From NCBI GenBank assembly GCA_921293015.1, contig OV121081.1:6200001-6264000 (forward strand): DNA of 64,000 nt, written 5' to 3'. The stretch is from Phorcus lineatus (taxonomy: Eukaryota; Mollusca; Gastropoda; Trochida; Trochidae). Positions 1 through 10,344 of the stretch are shown piece after piece; position 1 is the stretch's first letter; the number at the start of each line of letters is the position of its first letter. Below the pieces are notes generated by a model that ran no database searches, was not told the DNA's origin, and saw nothing but the letters and a program-made list of their open reading frames with translations. A program made the position numbers and the translations under genes.

Positions 1-563
1 AGAATTTTGACTTCCTTACATTTATATCGCTGTTTTTCATTGAAAACAAGATAATTACATTATTTGGAAATTTAAGAGATAAAGATGAAGTTTAGCGGAT
101 CGATTGAACCGAACTCAGGTCATACGGTATTTTGACTCTTATTTAACCGACGTATAAAAGTCATGAAACATATATAGTCCGTGTCACTTTAAGCTCACGA
201 CTAAACAGCTTTAAACTTCTCCAAATGCCAATTGTAATGTAAATGCACTCACAGACCGTTGTCATAACTCTCAAACCTGGCTGTTTGACAATAGATTTAA
301 AGTGAACATCAGTGAAATGCATTAGGCCCTGTGAAAGGACGCACAAGTTCTAGTTGTGAAGGTTTTTTATTTGACAATGGAGTCCCAGATACCGTTAAAG
401 TATATGGTATTATTGTGGACTCGAATTAGTCACCTGATGGCCACATCTCAAAGCTTGAAGGAAGTTGACTTTTTCAACTATATATATGAAAAATCGGACA
501 TATTCCTCTCACACAATGTTTGAGAACACCCCCTGAATAGAATTGTACCTCTGTTAATAGTAA
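1..563. other. non-coding stretch, nothing recognised
   Basis: There is no convincing open frame, RNA gene or inverted repeat here. The only notable point is that it ends where the first copy of the 148-bp direct repeat begins. Confidence 0.5.
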
Positions 564-711
564 ATGGAAAGGCCAGACACTCCATTCACCCCCATCCGCT
601 TTCTTGACCGAATGCTACAATAAATACGCACGCAATTAATATAAAACTTATACAGACATGTTCTCAAATGATTTGCCTTTCTACTCCATCTCACTTAAAC
701 AAATAAATCTT
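564..711. repeat. 148-bp direct repeat, copy 1 (LINE target-site duplication)
   Basis: This segment recurs at 4565-4712 with five substitutions counted by eye and no indels. It directly abuts the T-run at 713-720, which is the poly-A tail of the minus-strand LINE. Position and orientation fit a target-site duplication left by LINE insertion, although 148 bp is far longer than the usual 7-20 bp. Confidence 0.75.
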
Positions 712-803
712 CTTTTTTTTCACTTTATTTCTTTTTGGGCAGGGTACAGCATTTACATACACATTAATTTCATATATAAACAGACCAGATAAACATATTC
801 AAG

Positions 804-1362
804 TTAAATAAACAAGTTGTGGCAAGATGACCAAAATGTGATAAATTTATCATATGTACATTCCGTGTAAGTATTTGATTTGTGTAATTGATAATTACAA
901 TTTAATATAGGTTTCAAACCTGGTAATGTAGGTGATATGTTTGCTAGTTTTCTAGAATAGATATACTCTTTTGTTAATAAAAATATGAAATTTAGAACAT
1001 CGTTTCTTCTCTCTGTGAATCCAAGAATAATTGTTTCAACATTCAAGTTCAAAAGGGTACCTGTTTTCTCTTCAATCCATTTGAGTAGATCATGCCACAA
1101 CTTTTTTTACAAATTTGCATTCGTATATAAGGTGAATAATTGATTCCATTTCAACGTTACAGAATGTACAAAGTGGTGATTCAATGATTTTGTATCTGAC
1201 GAGATCTTTGTTTGTTGTAAGAATTCTATGTAGTATACGATATTGAAACCATCTATGTTTTGCACTATAGTTTGTTCGAAAAGGTATAGTATTATACGCT
1301 TTCCATTGATTGTAACTGAACTCTGAATTTAAATCGTTTTCCCATTTACGTTGATAAGGCAA
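804..1362 (-). pseudogene. LINE ORF2 fragment: C-terminal CCHC knuckle and tail
   Basis: Two overlapping frames complete the LINE protein. Frame 1090-1362 carries HRWFQYRILHRILTTNKDL, then the CCHC knuckle CTFC...HLIYEC (C-x2-C-x9-H-x4-C) near its end. Frame 804-1100 continues with LNFIFLLTKEYIYSRKL and closes at FWSSCHNLFI, about 90 bp before the A-tract. The domain is thought to bind RNA in this family. One frameshift near 1095 separates the two pieces. Confidence 0.72.
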
Positions 1363-1440
1363 TTTTTGATCCGTAATTTCACTGAATTGAAGTTTGTTAT
1401 AAAATATACTACATCCTTTGGTAACCTTAAATAGTATTTC

Positions 1441-1920
1441 TCAGTTTGGGGGCATGAAAGGCAAACCTGTTTGTTTACTAATATTGATCGAGTTTCTTTT
1501 TAAAGAAGTTTTCAAGGAGGATATCAGACCTGCATATTCTACAAAATTTGTTTTAACTCCATATTGATTGACAAAATCATTATAAGATAGAAATGTATCA
1601 TTTTCTGTTATGAAGTCATTTATAAATTTGATATTTGATTGTAAATAATGATCATATATTACAGGTTGATTTCCTATTGTGATGTTATCATTTGCCCAAA
1701 TGTACTGTCTAATAAAAACGTTATTATCGTATCTACAATTTTCTTGTAAATCAGACCAGGCGCCAAATACGTCTTTCCAAAACGGACTGATTAGTTTAGG
1801 GATATACTGTGTCTTAAGATATGATGGTCCCATTACTATTGGGTTAAGTTTTCCAACTGGTTTTGAGGTAAACAACAGGAACTTAACTTGGAATTCTGTG
1901 TATACAATCTCCTCATCCAT
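1441..1920 (-). pseudogene. LINE ORF2 fragment: post-RT region
   Basis: About 159 codons in a frame shifted from the RT. The text (NPIVMGPSYLKTQYIPKLISPFWKDVFGAWSDL) matches the FWKDVLxxW-type region between RT and the C-terminal zinc knuckle of L1/Tx1 elements. A frameshift near 1910 separates it from the RT piece, and a stop at 1441 separates it from the next fragment. It has no independent function. Confidence 0.7.
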
Positions 1921-1976
1921 GATATCTTCTGTGCTTTAATTGTTTCAAATATTGCTGGAACCTTTAGACCACCTTC

Positions 1977-4247
1977 TTAATAAGACTTTGTTAACAAACT
2001 CCTTTTTATTTTATCAGGTTTGCCTTTCCATATAAAGAAGAAACATTTCTTTTGCAAAATGGCAATCGTTTCAAATTTGGGGTTCGCTAGTGATGCGAAT
2101 AAATGATTAAGTGATGGTAGTATTAAATTTTTTAAGACAGTTATTCTGCCTAGAGGTGTAAGGTCTCTCAGAGACCACATTTTCATTGCTTTATCAACAT
2201 TTTTTAGCCTGTCTTTGTAATTTCTTTCTACCATTTCTGCTTTATTGTGTTGAAATAGGATGCCTAATAAAACAAAGGGCCTTTGAGTCCAGTCTAAGTT
2301 ATACTCTCTGCAAAATTGCTGGCTTGAGAACTGTTTTGAACCTATCCAGACAACTTTAGTTTTGTCAATGTTTATTTTAAGACCAGAAAAAGAGGCGTAT
2401 GTTTTAAGCACTTGTAGTGTTTCCCTAAATGCCTGTTCTGATCCATCTAATATTATCGTTGTATCATCTGCAAATTGTGTTAATAGATATTCTAGGTCAA
2501 CCATTTTAATTCCTTTAATTTTTTTGTTATGGCGTAGCATGTGGGCCAGAATTTCTGCTACAATTAGAAATATGTACGGCGATAGGGGATCACCTTGTCT
2601 GCATCCACGTGTAATTTTGAAGAATTCTGATGGAAAACCGTTAACAAGAACGCTTGAATTTATATTATTATAGAATGTTTTCAACCAAAGTTTGATAGAT
2701 GGTCCAAAATTAAAGAAATCAAAACATTTCTCGATAAATGACCATTCTACTGAATCGAATGCTTTTTCGAAATCAATTAATATCAGAAGACCAGGTTTGT
2801 TCATAAACTCTGTGTAGTCCATGATATCATTAACTAGTCTTGTACATTCGCCAATGTATCTTCCTTTCATAAATCCCTTTTGATCTTCACTTATCAATTT
2901 TGGAAGTATTTTTTTAATGCGAGCTGATATTACTGCTGAAGCGAGTTTGTACGAAATGTTCAGTAACGAAATGGGTCTAAAGTTTTTCAGATATTCTTTT
3001 GGTTTGTCCTTTTTTGGAATACATGTAATGAGACCTTGTTTTTGACTTACTGATAATTCACCTGATTTGTAAGCTTCATTTAATGAACTTATAAGAAATT
3101 TATTAATATCTTTCCAAAAGAACTTATAGAACTCGGCTGTGAAGCCTGAAGGACCAGGGCTCTTTTCATTTTTCATGTTCTTCAATGCTGCAAGGACCTC
3201 CACATATTTTAACTCCCCTTCGAGAGAACACGAGTCACTGGCAGATAATCGTGGTATTTGCTTATCTTTGAATAAGTCTTCTAGGTTGATATCATCAACA
3301 GGTTTACTGGTATACAAATTTTGAAAGTATTTCTTGGTATGATCAATAATATCATTTGTATTACTTATTTGGCCTTCTTCTGTTTCTAATTTTGTTATCG
3401 CTTTGTTAAGAAAATTTTGTTTTTCTAGGGATAAAAAGTATTTTGTTGGTTTTTCTCCTTTTTCATACCATTTTGCTTTAGACCTAAGTAAAATTCCTTC
3501 CGTTTTGTATTTATTCAGTTCCAGTTGCTGATCCTTTAGTAAATTTATATCTTCTAACAATTCGATTTTGGATTTTGAATTATCACAAGTGTCTAAGCTT
3601 ACTTCCAAATTCTCAAGAGTTTTGTTATAATCTTCTTCAAGTTTTAATCTTTCTTTCTTTTTATGAGATGAATATTTTATTGTAAAACCTCTTATATTGC
3701 ACAATAGTACTTCAAAAAATAATTGTTTATTTATCTTTAACACTTTATCTCCATCGGCATCTAAAGAATGATACTGGTCTGTAGTCTCCTTAATGATAAC
3801 TTTGGTTTTTTGGACATATTCGGGGTCATATAGTAAACTATTGTTAAATTTCCAGAACCCTATCCCCTTTTCTAGGGATGTGAATTCAATATGCAAAGAT
3901 ATAATCGAATGATCTGATCTATAACTAGGTTCTATTTTGGAACTAATAATGGCTTTCTCCATGCTTCTGCTTACGAGAAAAAAATCTAACCGTGCCTGTT
4001 TCAAGGGCTTTGGTTTTCTCCATGTATATCGTTTTGCGTCCAGATTTGTTTCTCGCCAAGGGTCATATAGATTGAGTTCATCAATGATGTCAAGGACTGC
4101 ATCTTTTGATTTAGGGTTATTTATATGCAAGTAGTTATATGTATCCTTTGATTGATCTTGGACTAAGTTGAAATCACCGCAAATAATGTTAGTTTTAGTT
4201 TCCAGACTTTGTATCTTATTCTTAATGCTATGATAGAACTCGGGCAT
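1977..4247 (-). pseudogene. LINE ORF2 fragment: endonuclease C-terminus and reverse transcriptase
   Basis: A 756-codon open stretch, in this order: endonuclease motifs ICGDFNLVQD (about residue 22) and RSDHSIISL (about 110), a lysine/glutamate-rich linker, then RT motifs GFTAEFYKFFWKDI, FRPISLLNISYKLASAVI, QKGFMKGR, DFEKAFDSVEW (motif A), GCRQGDPLSPYIFL (motif B) and QFADDTTIILDGS (motif C, codons near 2463-2474). The catalytic aspartates of motifs A and C are present. The role in the family is target-primed reverse transcription. The apparent start Met is only the first one after an upstream frameshift. The frame ends at a TAA after LLTKSY; the same frame continues with EGGLKVPAIFETIKAQKISWMRR, so that stop is a nonsense mutation, not the true end. 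Confidence 0.9.
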
Positions 4248-4254
4248 ATCATGA

Positions 4255-4564
4255 TCAATATTTGGTCCGTAAACAGTTGTTAAACTTGTTAGTTTCTTTC
4301 TCTGTTTTTATCTTAAGTATCAGAAAGTTACCGTTTTCATAGTCTTTGATTTCTTTAAGAATTTCGAATTCAAAATTGTCTCTAAATAAAATAGCTACAC
4401 CTCTTGATTGACTAGTAAAAGAACTAAAACGGGTCTCAGAAGATCCCCATTGTAGTTTAATTTTTTTTTCAATCGTCTCGGTAAAGTGAGTGTCCTGAAT
4501 ACAATAAATATTACCATTTCGTTTTTTCATATTTTCAAAAACATCGATTCTCTTTTTCTCATAT
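4255..4564 (-). pseudogene. LINE ORF2 fragment: N-terminal part of endonuclease
   Basis: This is the start of the surviving LINE reading frame. It carries EKKRIDVFENMKKRNGN followed by IYCIQDTHF, the position of the QETH motif of APE-type endonucleases; the catalytic-motif Glu is Asp here. Further on is GVAILFRDNF, a conserved strand of the same fold. The open frame runs on upstream to 4695, but that part is translated from the 148-bp flanking repeat and is not LINE protein. The frame closes at 4255. A frameshift near 4290 separates it from the rest of the endonuclease, because reading the next frame gives LTTVYGPNIDHDMPEF, which continues the domain correctly. Confidence 0.8.
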
Positions 4565-4712
4565 ATGGAAAGGCCAGACACTCCATTCGCCCCCACCCGC
4601 TTTGTTGACCGAATGCTACAATAAATACGCACGCAATCAATATAAAACTTATGCAGACATGTTCTCAAATGATTTGCCTTTCTACTCCATCTCACTTAAA
4701 CAAATAAATCTT
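4565..4712. repeat. 148-bp direct repeat, copy 2 (LINE target-site duplication)
   Basis: Partner of 564-711, offset by 4001 bp. It lies immediately at the truncated 5' end of the LINE. Five mismatches to copy 1 are spread through it, which is compatible with ageing after insertion. Confidence 0.75.
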
Positions 4713-4977
4713 GGGGGTTATTTAATGAGGACGGTCGAAAAACGATTTTCACGCCCAACTTAATGCTGATGGGACAAATGCCCGCCCGTCACCTTGACCT
4801 TACGGGGGTGTGGCCGCAGCGAGAGAAAGGAACTAGCACTTCAGTTCGGCAAGTCAAACGCTCTGTAGGTCCATACTTTCCCGTGTTTATGTACAAATTT
4901 GAAAGCTAGGTAGGCTGAATATAATCTGGATGTCGAAACAACACTGTACAAGGCGCAGGTTACAAATGTTTGATGTC

Positions 4978-5048
4978 GCCACCAGGATTCGAACCCGGGC
5001 AATTGGCCTAATAAACCAGCATGCTAACCACTACACATCACTGTGCTC
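4978..5048 (-). repeat. tRNA-derived repeat (pol III box A/B remnant)
   Basis: On the minus strand there is an A-box-like GTAGTGGTTAGCATGCTGG followed by a perfect B-box GGTTCGAATCC (plus coordinates 4985-4995). The acceptor ends do not pair and the anticodon stem is poor, so this is a tRNA-derived SINE head or tRNA pseudogene rather than a working tRNA. Confidence 0.55.
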
Positions 5049-5267
5049 TACTATTGTTATCTATTAATTTCTTGTTCAATAATTTCTTGCTCTGAAACAG
5101 ACATTGACGTTGCATAATATGTTTTCACGTTTTCCTCCTTGAAAACTTTTAAGCCCTTGGGTAAAATGTTTTCTCAAATTTCAGAGACAGCGGATGCCGG
5201 AAACACATGCTGCCACACAGGTGCTCTCAGCACTGAACAGAAGCATCAACGAGGGGGTTCAGTAAGT

Positions 5268-6180
5268 TTTGCTATTTCAATATAAAACAAACTCGCATAA
5301 CCAATTGTTTACTTTTATTTTCAATATAATAACCCTTCATCTCAACATACTTCTCTTTAAGGCTTTTGATGCAACTTTTGTAGAAGTCCCCCCTTACGAC
5401 GCCTCTATGGACTTCATCCTGGAAGTTCCTTCCACGTAGGGCGGATTTCAGGTTTCTGAACAGGAAGTAGATGCTTGGGGCTAGGTACTAGGTCTTGGCT
5501 GTAGGTTGAGTGATTCAGCTGTTCATGTTTAGCGGCCTGTGCAACTGTAGACTTTTGAACTGGCGCATTGTCATGCAAAAGCTGAACACCAAGTGACAGC
5601 ATTCCACGGCATTTCTTTCAAATTGTTTTTCGAAATTCTTGCATTAGGTTGGCATGATATTGACCATTCATTGAAGTTTTTGGTGGCATGTAATCAATTA
5701 ATACTTAAGCCTTTTGCATCCCAAAAGATCGTGGCCATAACCTTTCCAGCTGATGATTGATTGCGCAACTTAAGTGCAGCCGAAGAACATGGGTGCTTCC
5801 ACTGCTTGGATTTACTTTAATTTCAGGGTCCTAGAGGTGCATCCAGGTTTATCACCTGTCACCAGGCGAAACAGAGACCCGGTTTTATCAGCACTATAAA
5901 TTTCCAGGAGCTCCGCACAATTATCAGTTCTTTGATGGCGATCTTGTGCTCTGAGGTTTCTGGGTACCCATCTTGCAAATACCTTGGACATACCTAAATG
6001 ATCATGAACGATTTTTTTCAACACTTCCAACTGATATCTGGAATTCTAATAACAGTTCAGAAACTTTCACACGGCGGTCACCTAAAATTCTTCTTTTTGA
6101 GTTTGGTGACTTCTTCTCTGACAAACTGTTGAATAGTTAGAAACATCCTTGACCATCACATTGCCCATGTAATTATATAT
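5268..6180 (-). pseudogene. mariner-type transposase remnant
   Basis: On the minus strand the pieces run in transposase order: GDRRVKVSELLLEFQIS (helix-turn-helix area, near 6060); VEVLKKIVHDHLGMSKVFARWVPRNL (5812-6030); VTGDK (first catalytic Asp kept, usual following Glu changed to Lys); LLHDNAPVQKSTVAQAA (second Asp kept); YSQDLVPSPKHLLP, where the family's third catalytic Asp (SDYH) is replaced; then GDFYKSCIKSLKEKYVEMKG at the C-terminus (about 5270-5400). Several frameshifts and stops break it. Family role: cut-and-paste transposition at TA sites. It is dead both by frame breaks and by loss of the third catalytic residue. I could not find clean terminal repeats. Confidence 0.85.
5811..5850 (+). 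repeat. 40-bp inverted duplication inside mariner, arm 1
   Basis: This segment of the transposase frame (coding around SRTLKLK) is present again in reverse orientation at 6183-6222 with two mismatches in 40. Confidence 0.85.
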
Positions 6181-6182
6181 AT

Positions 6183-6222
6183 AAACCTGGATGCACATCT
6201 AGGACCCTGAAATTAAAGTAAG
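6183..6222 (-). repeat. 40-bp inverted duplication beside mariner, arm 2
   Basis: Reverse-complement copy of 5811-5850, placed just outside the N-terminal end of the transposase remnant and followed by a short TA run. The two arms enclose 332 bp. Confidence 0.85.
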
Positions 6223-6235
6223 TATATATATATAT

Positions 6236-8549
6236 ATTTCTGTAGCTTTGAATCCCTCCGTGGTAAGGAACTTGGTCATAGCGCGTTGTTCATGTTTGAG
6301 TGCAGTCATTATTTCTAAATAACTGCTGTAGCTGGAACTTGTTTTGACATGTGTCAATGTTTTGACTAAAGTAACACCTGTTATAAGCTGACATTGTTTA
6401 TGTAAACATAAATGTCCAGCTTTCTAAACTTATTTAACCTCTCTCGTACCATAAGAGGATCTTTTTAATGGTAGAAGCCTACAAAATGGTGTAGATTGAG
6501 CCTTAAATATGTATATGTAATTAAAGCGTTCAGCTGCTGAATAAAAGTCTGTATAAGTCATTGTGATATTTAGTGCAAATACCATCATGCAATAGTGTTT
6601 CCGTTTAATTCCTACATCTTTACCCCCTTTGATGACGCCATAAAGACATATGACAGTATGAGGATTTAATCGTCTTAGTTATGTAATTAATTGTTTTGAT
6701 GTAGGTCATTAATTAGTTGCCGTTTTTGTCATTTCATTCATGCTCTTTGTTCTAAAGACGCACATATGGGTTACAATTTTTTTTTGAGAGCAGACACCTT
6801 TATACACATTGTATTGTGTTCAGAAATAACATTCAATATGAATATCCCTTAGTTGCTTCAAACTCAAAAAGCAGCTAATCAAAGAAGTATTAGATAGCAA
6901 TTATGCAGACAGGATTCACAGCAAACAAACTTCTGGGTCGTATTTCTGTAGTTTATTTGCCAACATTAATTGCTCTAGAAAGAGACATGCAAATTGCAGT
7001 TGCTAAATTGTATAACGATCTTGTGGAGCCAATATTTCATTCCCATTTAAGCATAAGTCAGTTGTTCAATACAACATTTTATATGTCCAAATGAGCAACA
7101 AGTTAAGGACATTGATTGCCAGACAACTTTGATAGCCCAATGTTTTCCTCTCTAACGCCGGTGTAACCCAATTCAGTTCATACCAGATCTAATAGGGTTA
7201 ATTATTTTTTGCTCGAGTGTACGCCAAAGAGGGTGTTAGCCTCCGTTTTGGTGGCAGATGAGGAATCCATAGATTATTTGATGATTCTTTGTATCCTTTG
7301 GTCATTTAACAAAACAATCCTATCTGGAAGAACTGACGGAAACATCTCTATGAATTGAAAGTAACTTCCTTTGTTGTTTATTAACTTTATACACTTGGTA
7401 TGATTATTGATTTATCTGCAGAAAGAGAAGACACTTTTCAAGTGGAATTGTTACGTCACGAAAGTCCCTCTATGTTAACCATGATGCCTTGATGTGCTTG
7501 TCCTTGATAAAACCTATAGCTGCATTTATTTTTAGTGCCTTTGTGATAACAGTGACTCAATAACGTCAATTATCTCTCAAAAGGAGAATATCAACGTTAC
7601 GAAACTGGAAGGGTATGTTAAGATTGGTCCCAAGCTTCGTACGGGCAGACCCTTTTCACTAAAATAGTGACTCATATTGATAAATCGCTATCTTAACGCC
7701 CCAATTTCCAGAGAATACTTGGGATGCATAACCGCAAGATTCGCAAGTCTTCACACTCATTCCCTATAATGAAGCGCAAATAATTTGTAATAGTTTCACA
7801 TCGTTGTAAGTCCTCCTCGTAAGTTCATCCGTGAATTGCGTTATATCCGCACCTCTTCCACTAAGAGTTCTAAAATAAATTTCAACGAGGAAATAGGCAC
7901 GATATTTTGTACACAATTCGGTACACACGGACTACCTGCTGATGAAGAAAAACAATCGTGGACATGGAAATAGCCAGAGATAAAGAGTTGACTTGATATA
8001 GTGTTTTAGGATAAGCTGATTACAGTCGGATGCGATGTGATAGCTATAGCTAATCCAACAAACTCATTAACGGTTTATATTTTGCTAGGTACATCTGCGG
8101 CTTTAACCTGATTAATTTTTTTGTCTACCAATGTGTATATGCCTGGATTCTAGCTAACAGTCTGCTTCAATCCAAGTTTTCTTTGATAATTGCTCCTCTT
8201 TGTTGATTATCATAGATATGTAACATTCTCACTCGTCTCCCCAATGATCAACAACGGCAAATAGGTCTGTGTCTGAAAGTCCAGAATAAAGAATTTTTTC
8301 ATCCATTACTTTAGGTTTGTCTGATTCCAAACTTCTCAAATATCACCTACTAAGTCAAGTCTCTACAAATGTACCGTAGTATTTTTGTTGTTGTAAGTAA
8401 TCGTAGGTGACTTAGGAAATTAAGCAAATATGACCATATGGCTAGAAATATTACCAGCAATGTGAACTTAAAAGTATGACAAGCGTTTTCAATGGGTTGC
8501 AAAGTGTTATCACACACCCAGCTAGAAAATTTATTACTCAACCGTGGTG
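6236..8549. other. non-coding stretch, nothing recognised
   Basis: Only short open frames occur (for example 6903-7094 and 8350-8556), with no domain, splice support or repeat partner in the window that I could see. Confidence 0.4.
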
Positions 8550-8639
8550 AGATCACTCATTAGATAACAATGAGTTGGTAACACACATGTGTGATACCAT
8601 ATCTCGTGCGAACAACCAGAACTACTTTCGAACGTCACA

Positions 8640-9060
8640 TGACACCGTCCAATCACGTGACTTGTAAGTTAGAAAATGGCGACTTTCAAATTTTGCATTC
8701 TCAACGAGACGTGATCTAACATCCAGAAATAAAAAATATACAAGTGTCAATAATCACTCATATTTCTGAAAAACAGCACTATTCACATAGTCTGATGATC
8801 ACTAGTCCAACTTCTGTACCGTCGCAAGTTGTGTTTACCTCTGCCGGCCGTTCCACGCCATACAGCCTGGCCCTTCCATAATCTGTTCCATCCAACCTGT
8901 CGCTTCCCCCTCAACAAGCACACAAACTGAACATGACTTCTTGCAACTCCCGTTCCCTTAGTTCAATATTTGCGGGTCCTATCAACAATTCTGTTACTCA
9001 TGTCAATGTTATCAATCATCCTCAACTGCTGACACTGTACGTTCCACCAACTTTTTAAAA
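8640..9060 (+). other. weak coding-like segment of unknown origin
   Basis: One plus frame through about 8819-9056 reads SQVVFTSAGRSTPYSLALP, a stop, then SVPSNLSLPPQQAHKLNMTS and on to IFAGPINNSVTHVNVINHPQ, ending with a stop near 9056. Composition is protein-like (Ser/Pro/Asn-rich) and less AT-rich than its surroundings, but I recognise no family. It could be a decayed transposon or retrocopy fragment. Confidence 0.2.
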
Positions 9061-9381
9061 CTGACTGACCTAGAAAGAGGTCACATTCCGATGACGTCAC
9101 AACTCACGTATGGAGTGCACAATGGCTTGACATTTTTCGTTGCTTGTTAACATTTGTTATATCAAAGAATTTCTCGACAATGAAATACTTGTTCACCAAA
9201 ATTATTTTTGTTTCATGTTTTTAGGCGAGTCACTAATGTAGACAATTACAATTAGCGAACTATTTTGTTCTGTGTTTTGTTTGACTGATTGATATTCTTA
9301 CGCCTGTTCGCGATCAGCTGATTGTTGTTTTGACGATTAATTTATCAAAATTATTGATACGTGGGGATGAGTAATAAATAA

Positions 9382-9525
9382 AATACTAAACTCATGATAA
9401 TGTGATAAAATTTTCATGCAACTCGTGAATGGAATTTGGTATCAGACTCACTTTCGTTCGTCTGATACCAAATTCCATTCACTCGTTGCATAAAAATGTT
9501 ATCACATTACCATTCGTTTAGTATT
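9382..9525. repeat. palindrome, 66-bp arms, 12-bp loop
   Basis: Left arm 9382-9447 and right arm 9460-9525 are reverse complements with a handful of mismatches. The inner 21 bp on each side, next to the loop, pair perfectly. The loop is 9448-9459. It fits a foldback/MITE-type element or the junction of two inverted element ends. No coding. Confidence 0.88.
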
Positions 9526-10136
9526 CTCTATGTATCATTTTTTTGGTTGGGAAATGTAAGGCAGGGAGGAAATAGGGTAGAGCAGCACAGCCCTGTGTAC
9601 TGCTAGCTCTCGTTGGTAGAGTATTGTTCATTGCCGAATGTGACTTGTCTTCTATACAGCGGTTTTACAGGCGATACAGGTAAAATCCTTTGAAATAACA
9701 TAACATGTCGCAAAACGCTAACATATCACATATCCAAAACAGTTCGTTTTTAGAAGGTGTCACTTGATACAGACGATGCCTCGTCGCGACCATGAAATTT
9801 CATGTGCCATGTAGTCTACGGTGTTTGGCTGGACTTACATAAGGATGTAAATGTAGTCGTGAAAAATGTTTTCGAGTTTTTATTCCTGAATGACGTCGGT
9901 TCTTTCGTCTGCAAGGAATGGATACCAGATACTTTAAACTTATTCTTCTCATAACAGATCAGTATATTGCTTCCTTTAAGACGCGGGGTTTATAGAAATT
10001 CAATTCATTCTGTCCATCACTTTTGCTAGCTTCATCAAACTTGATACACAAATTACGCAGGGTCCCTTTAAGCGCCTTTTGCTGGTTACACCAAATTACG
10101 AATTTTGATTTTGCGGTTGACAAGAAAACAAGACCT

Positions 10137-10344
10137 AAGTGGTGACTTTTTAAGAAAGCCTTTTGTCGTGTGAATATCTCTTTAATCATCGTCACAAAAG
10201 TTGATACATATGTTCATCATGTTCCTAGATGTGACTCTTAAAGTGGTGACTTTTTAAGAAAGCCTTTTGTCGTGTGAATATCTCTTTAATCATCGTCACA
10301 AAAGTTGATACATATGTTCATCATGTTCCTAGATGTGACTCTTA
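10137..10344. repeat. exact 104-bp tandem duplication
   Basis: Units 10137-10240 and 10241-10344 are identical base for base, with a further four matching bases after the second. An open frame 9959-10195 on the minus strand crosses the first unit but is not a recognisable gene. A perfect match implies a very recent duplication or an assembly error. Confidence 0.93.

Larger units (their letters stand above)
712..4564 (-). mobile_element. 5'-truncated L1/Tx1-like non-LTR retrotransposon
   Basis: The element is read on the minus strand. It starts inside the apurinic-like endonuclease (EN) domain at about 4564, runs through reverse transcriptase (RT) and a C-terminal CCHC knuckle, and ends in a short A-tract (plus-strand T-run 713-720) preceded by an AATAAA-like AAATAAAG. 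The domain order EN-RT-CCHC and the motif wording (ICGDFN, DFEKAFDS, FADDTT) place it in the L1/Tx1 group. ORF1 and the EN N-terminus are missing. It is inactive: I see a frameshift near 4290, a stop at 1977-1979, a frameshift near 1910, and further breaks in the C-terminal third. The 148-bp direct repeats on both sides are read as its target-site duplication. Confidence 0.88.

Noticed and set aside
2362-2673. 103-codon plus frame opposite the LINE RT
   Set aside because: Antisense shadow of the RT motif region; no independent motif.
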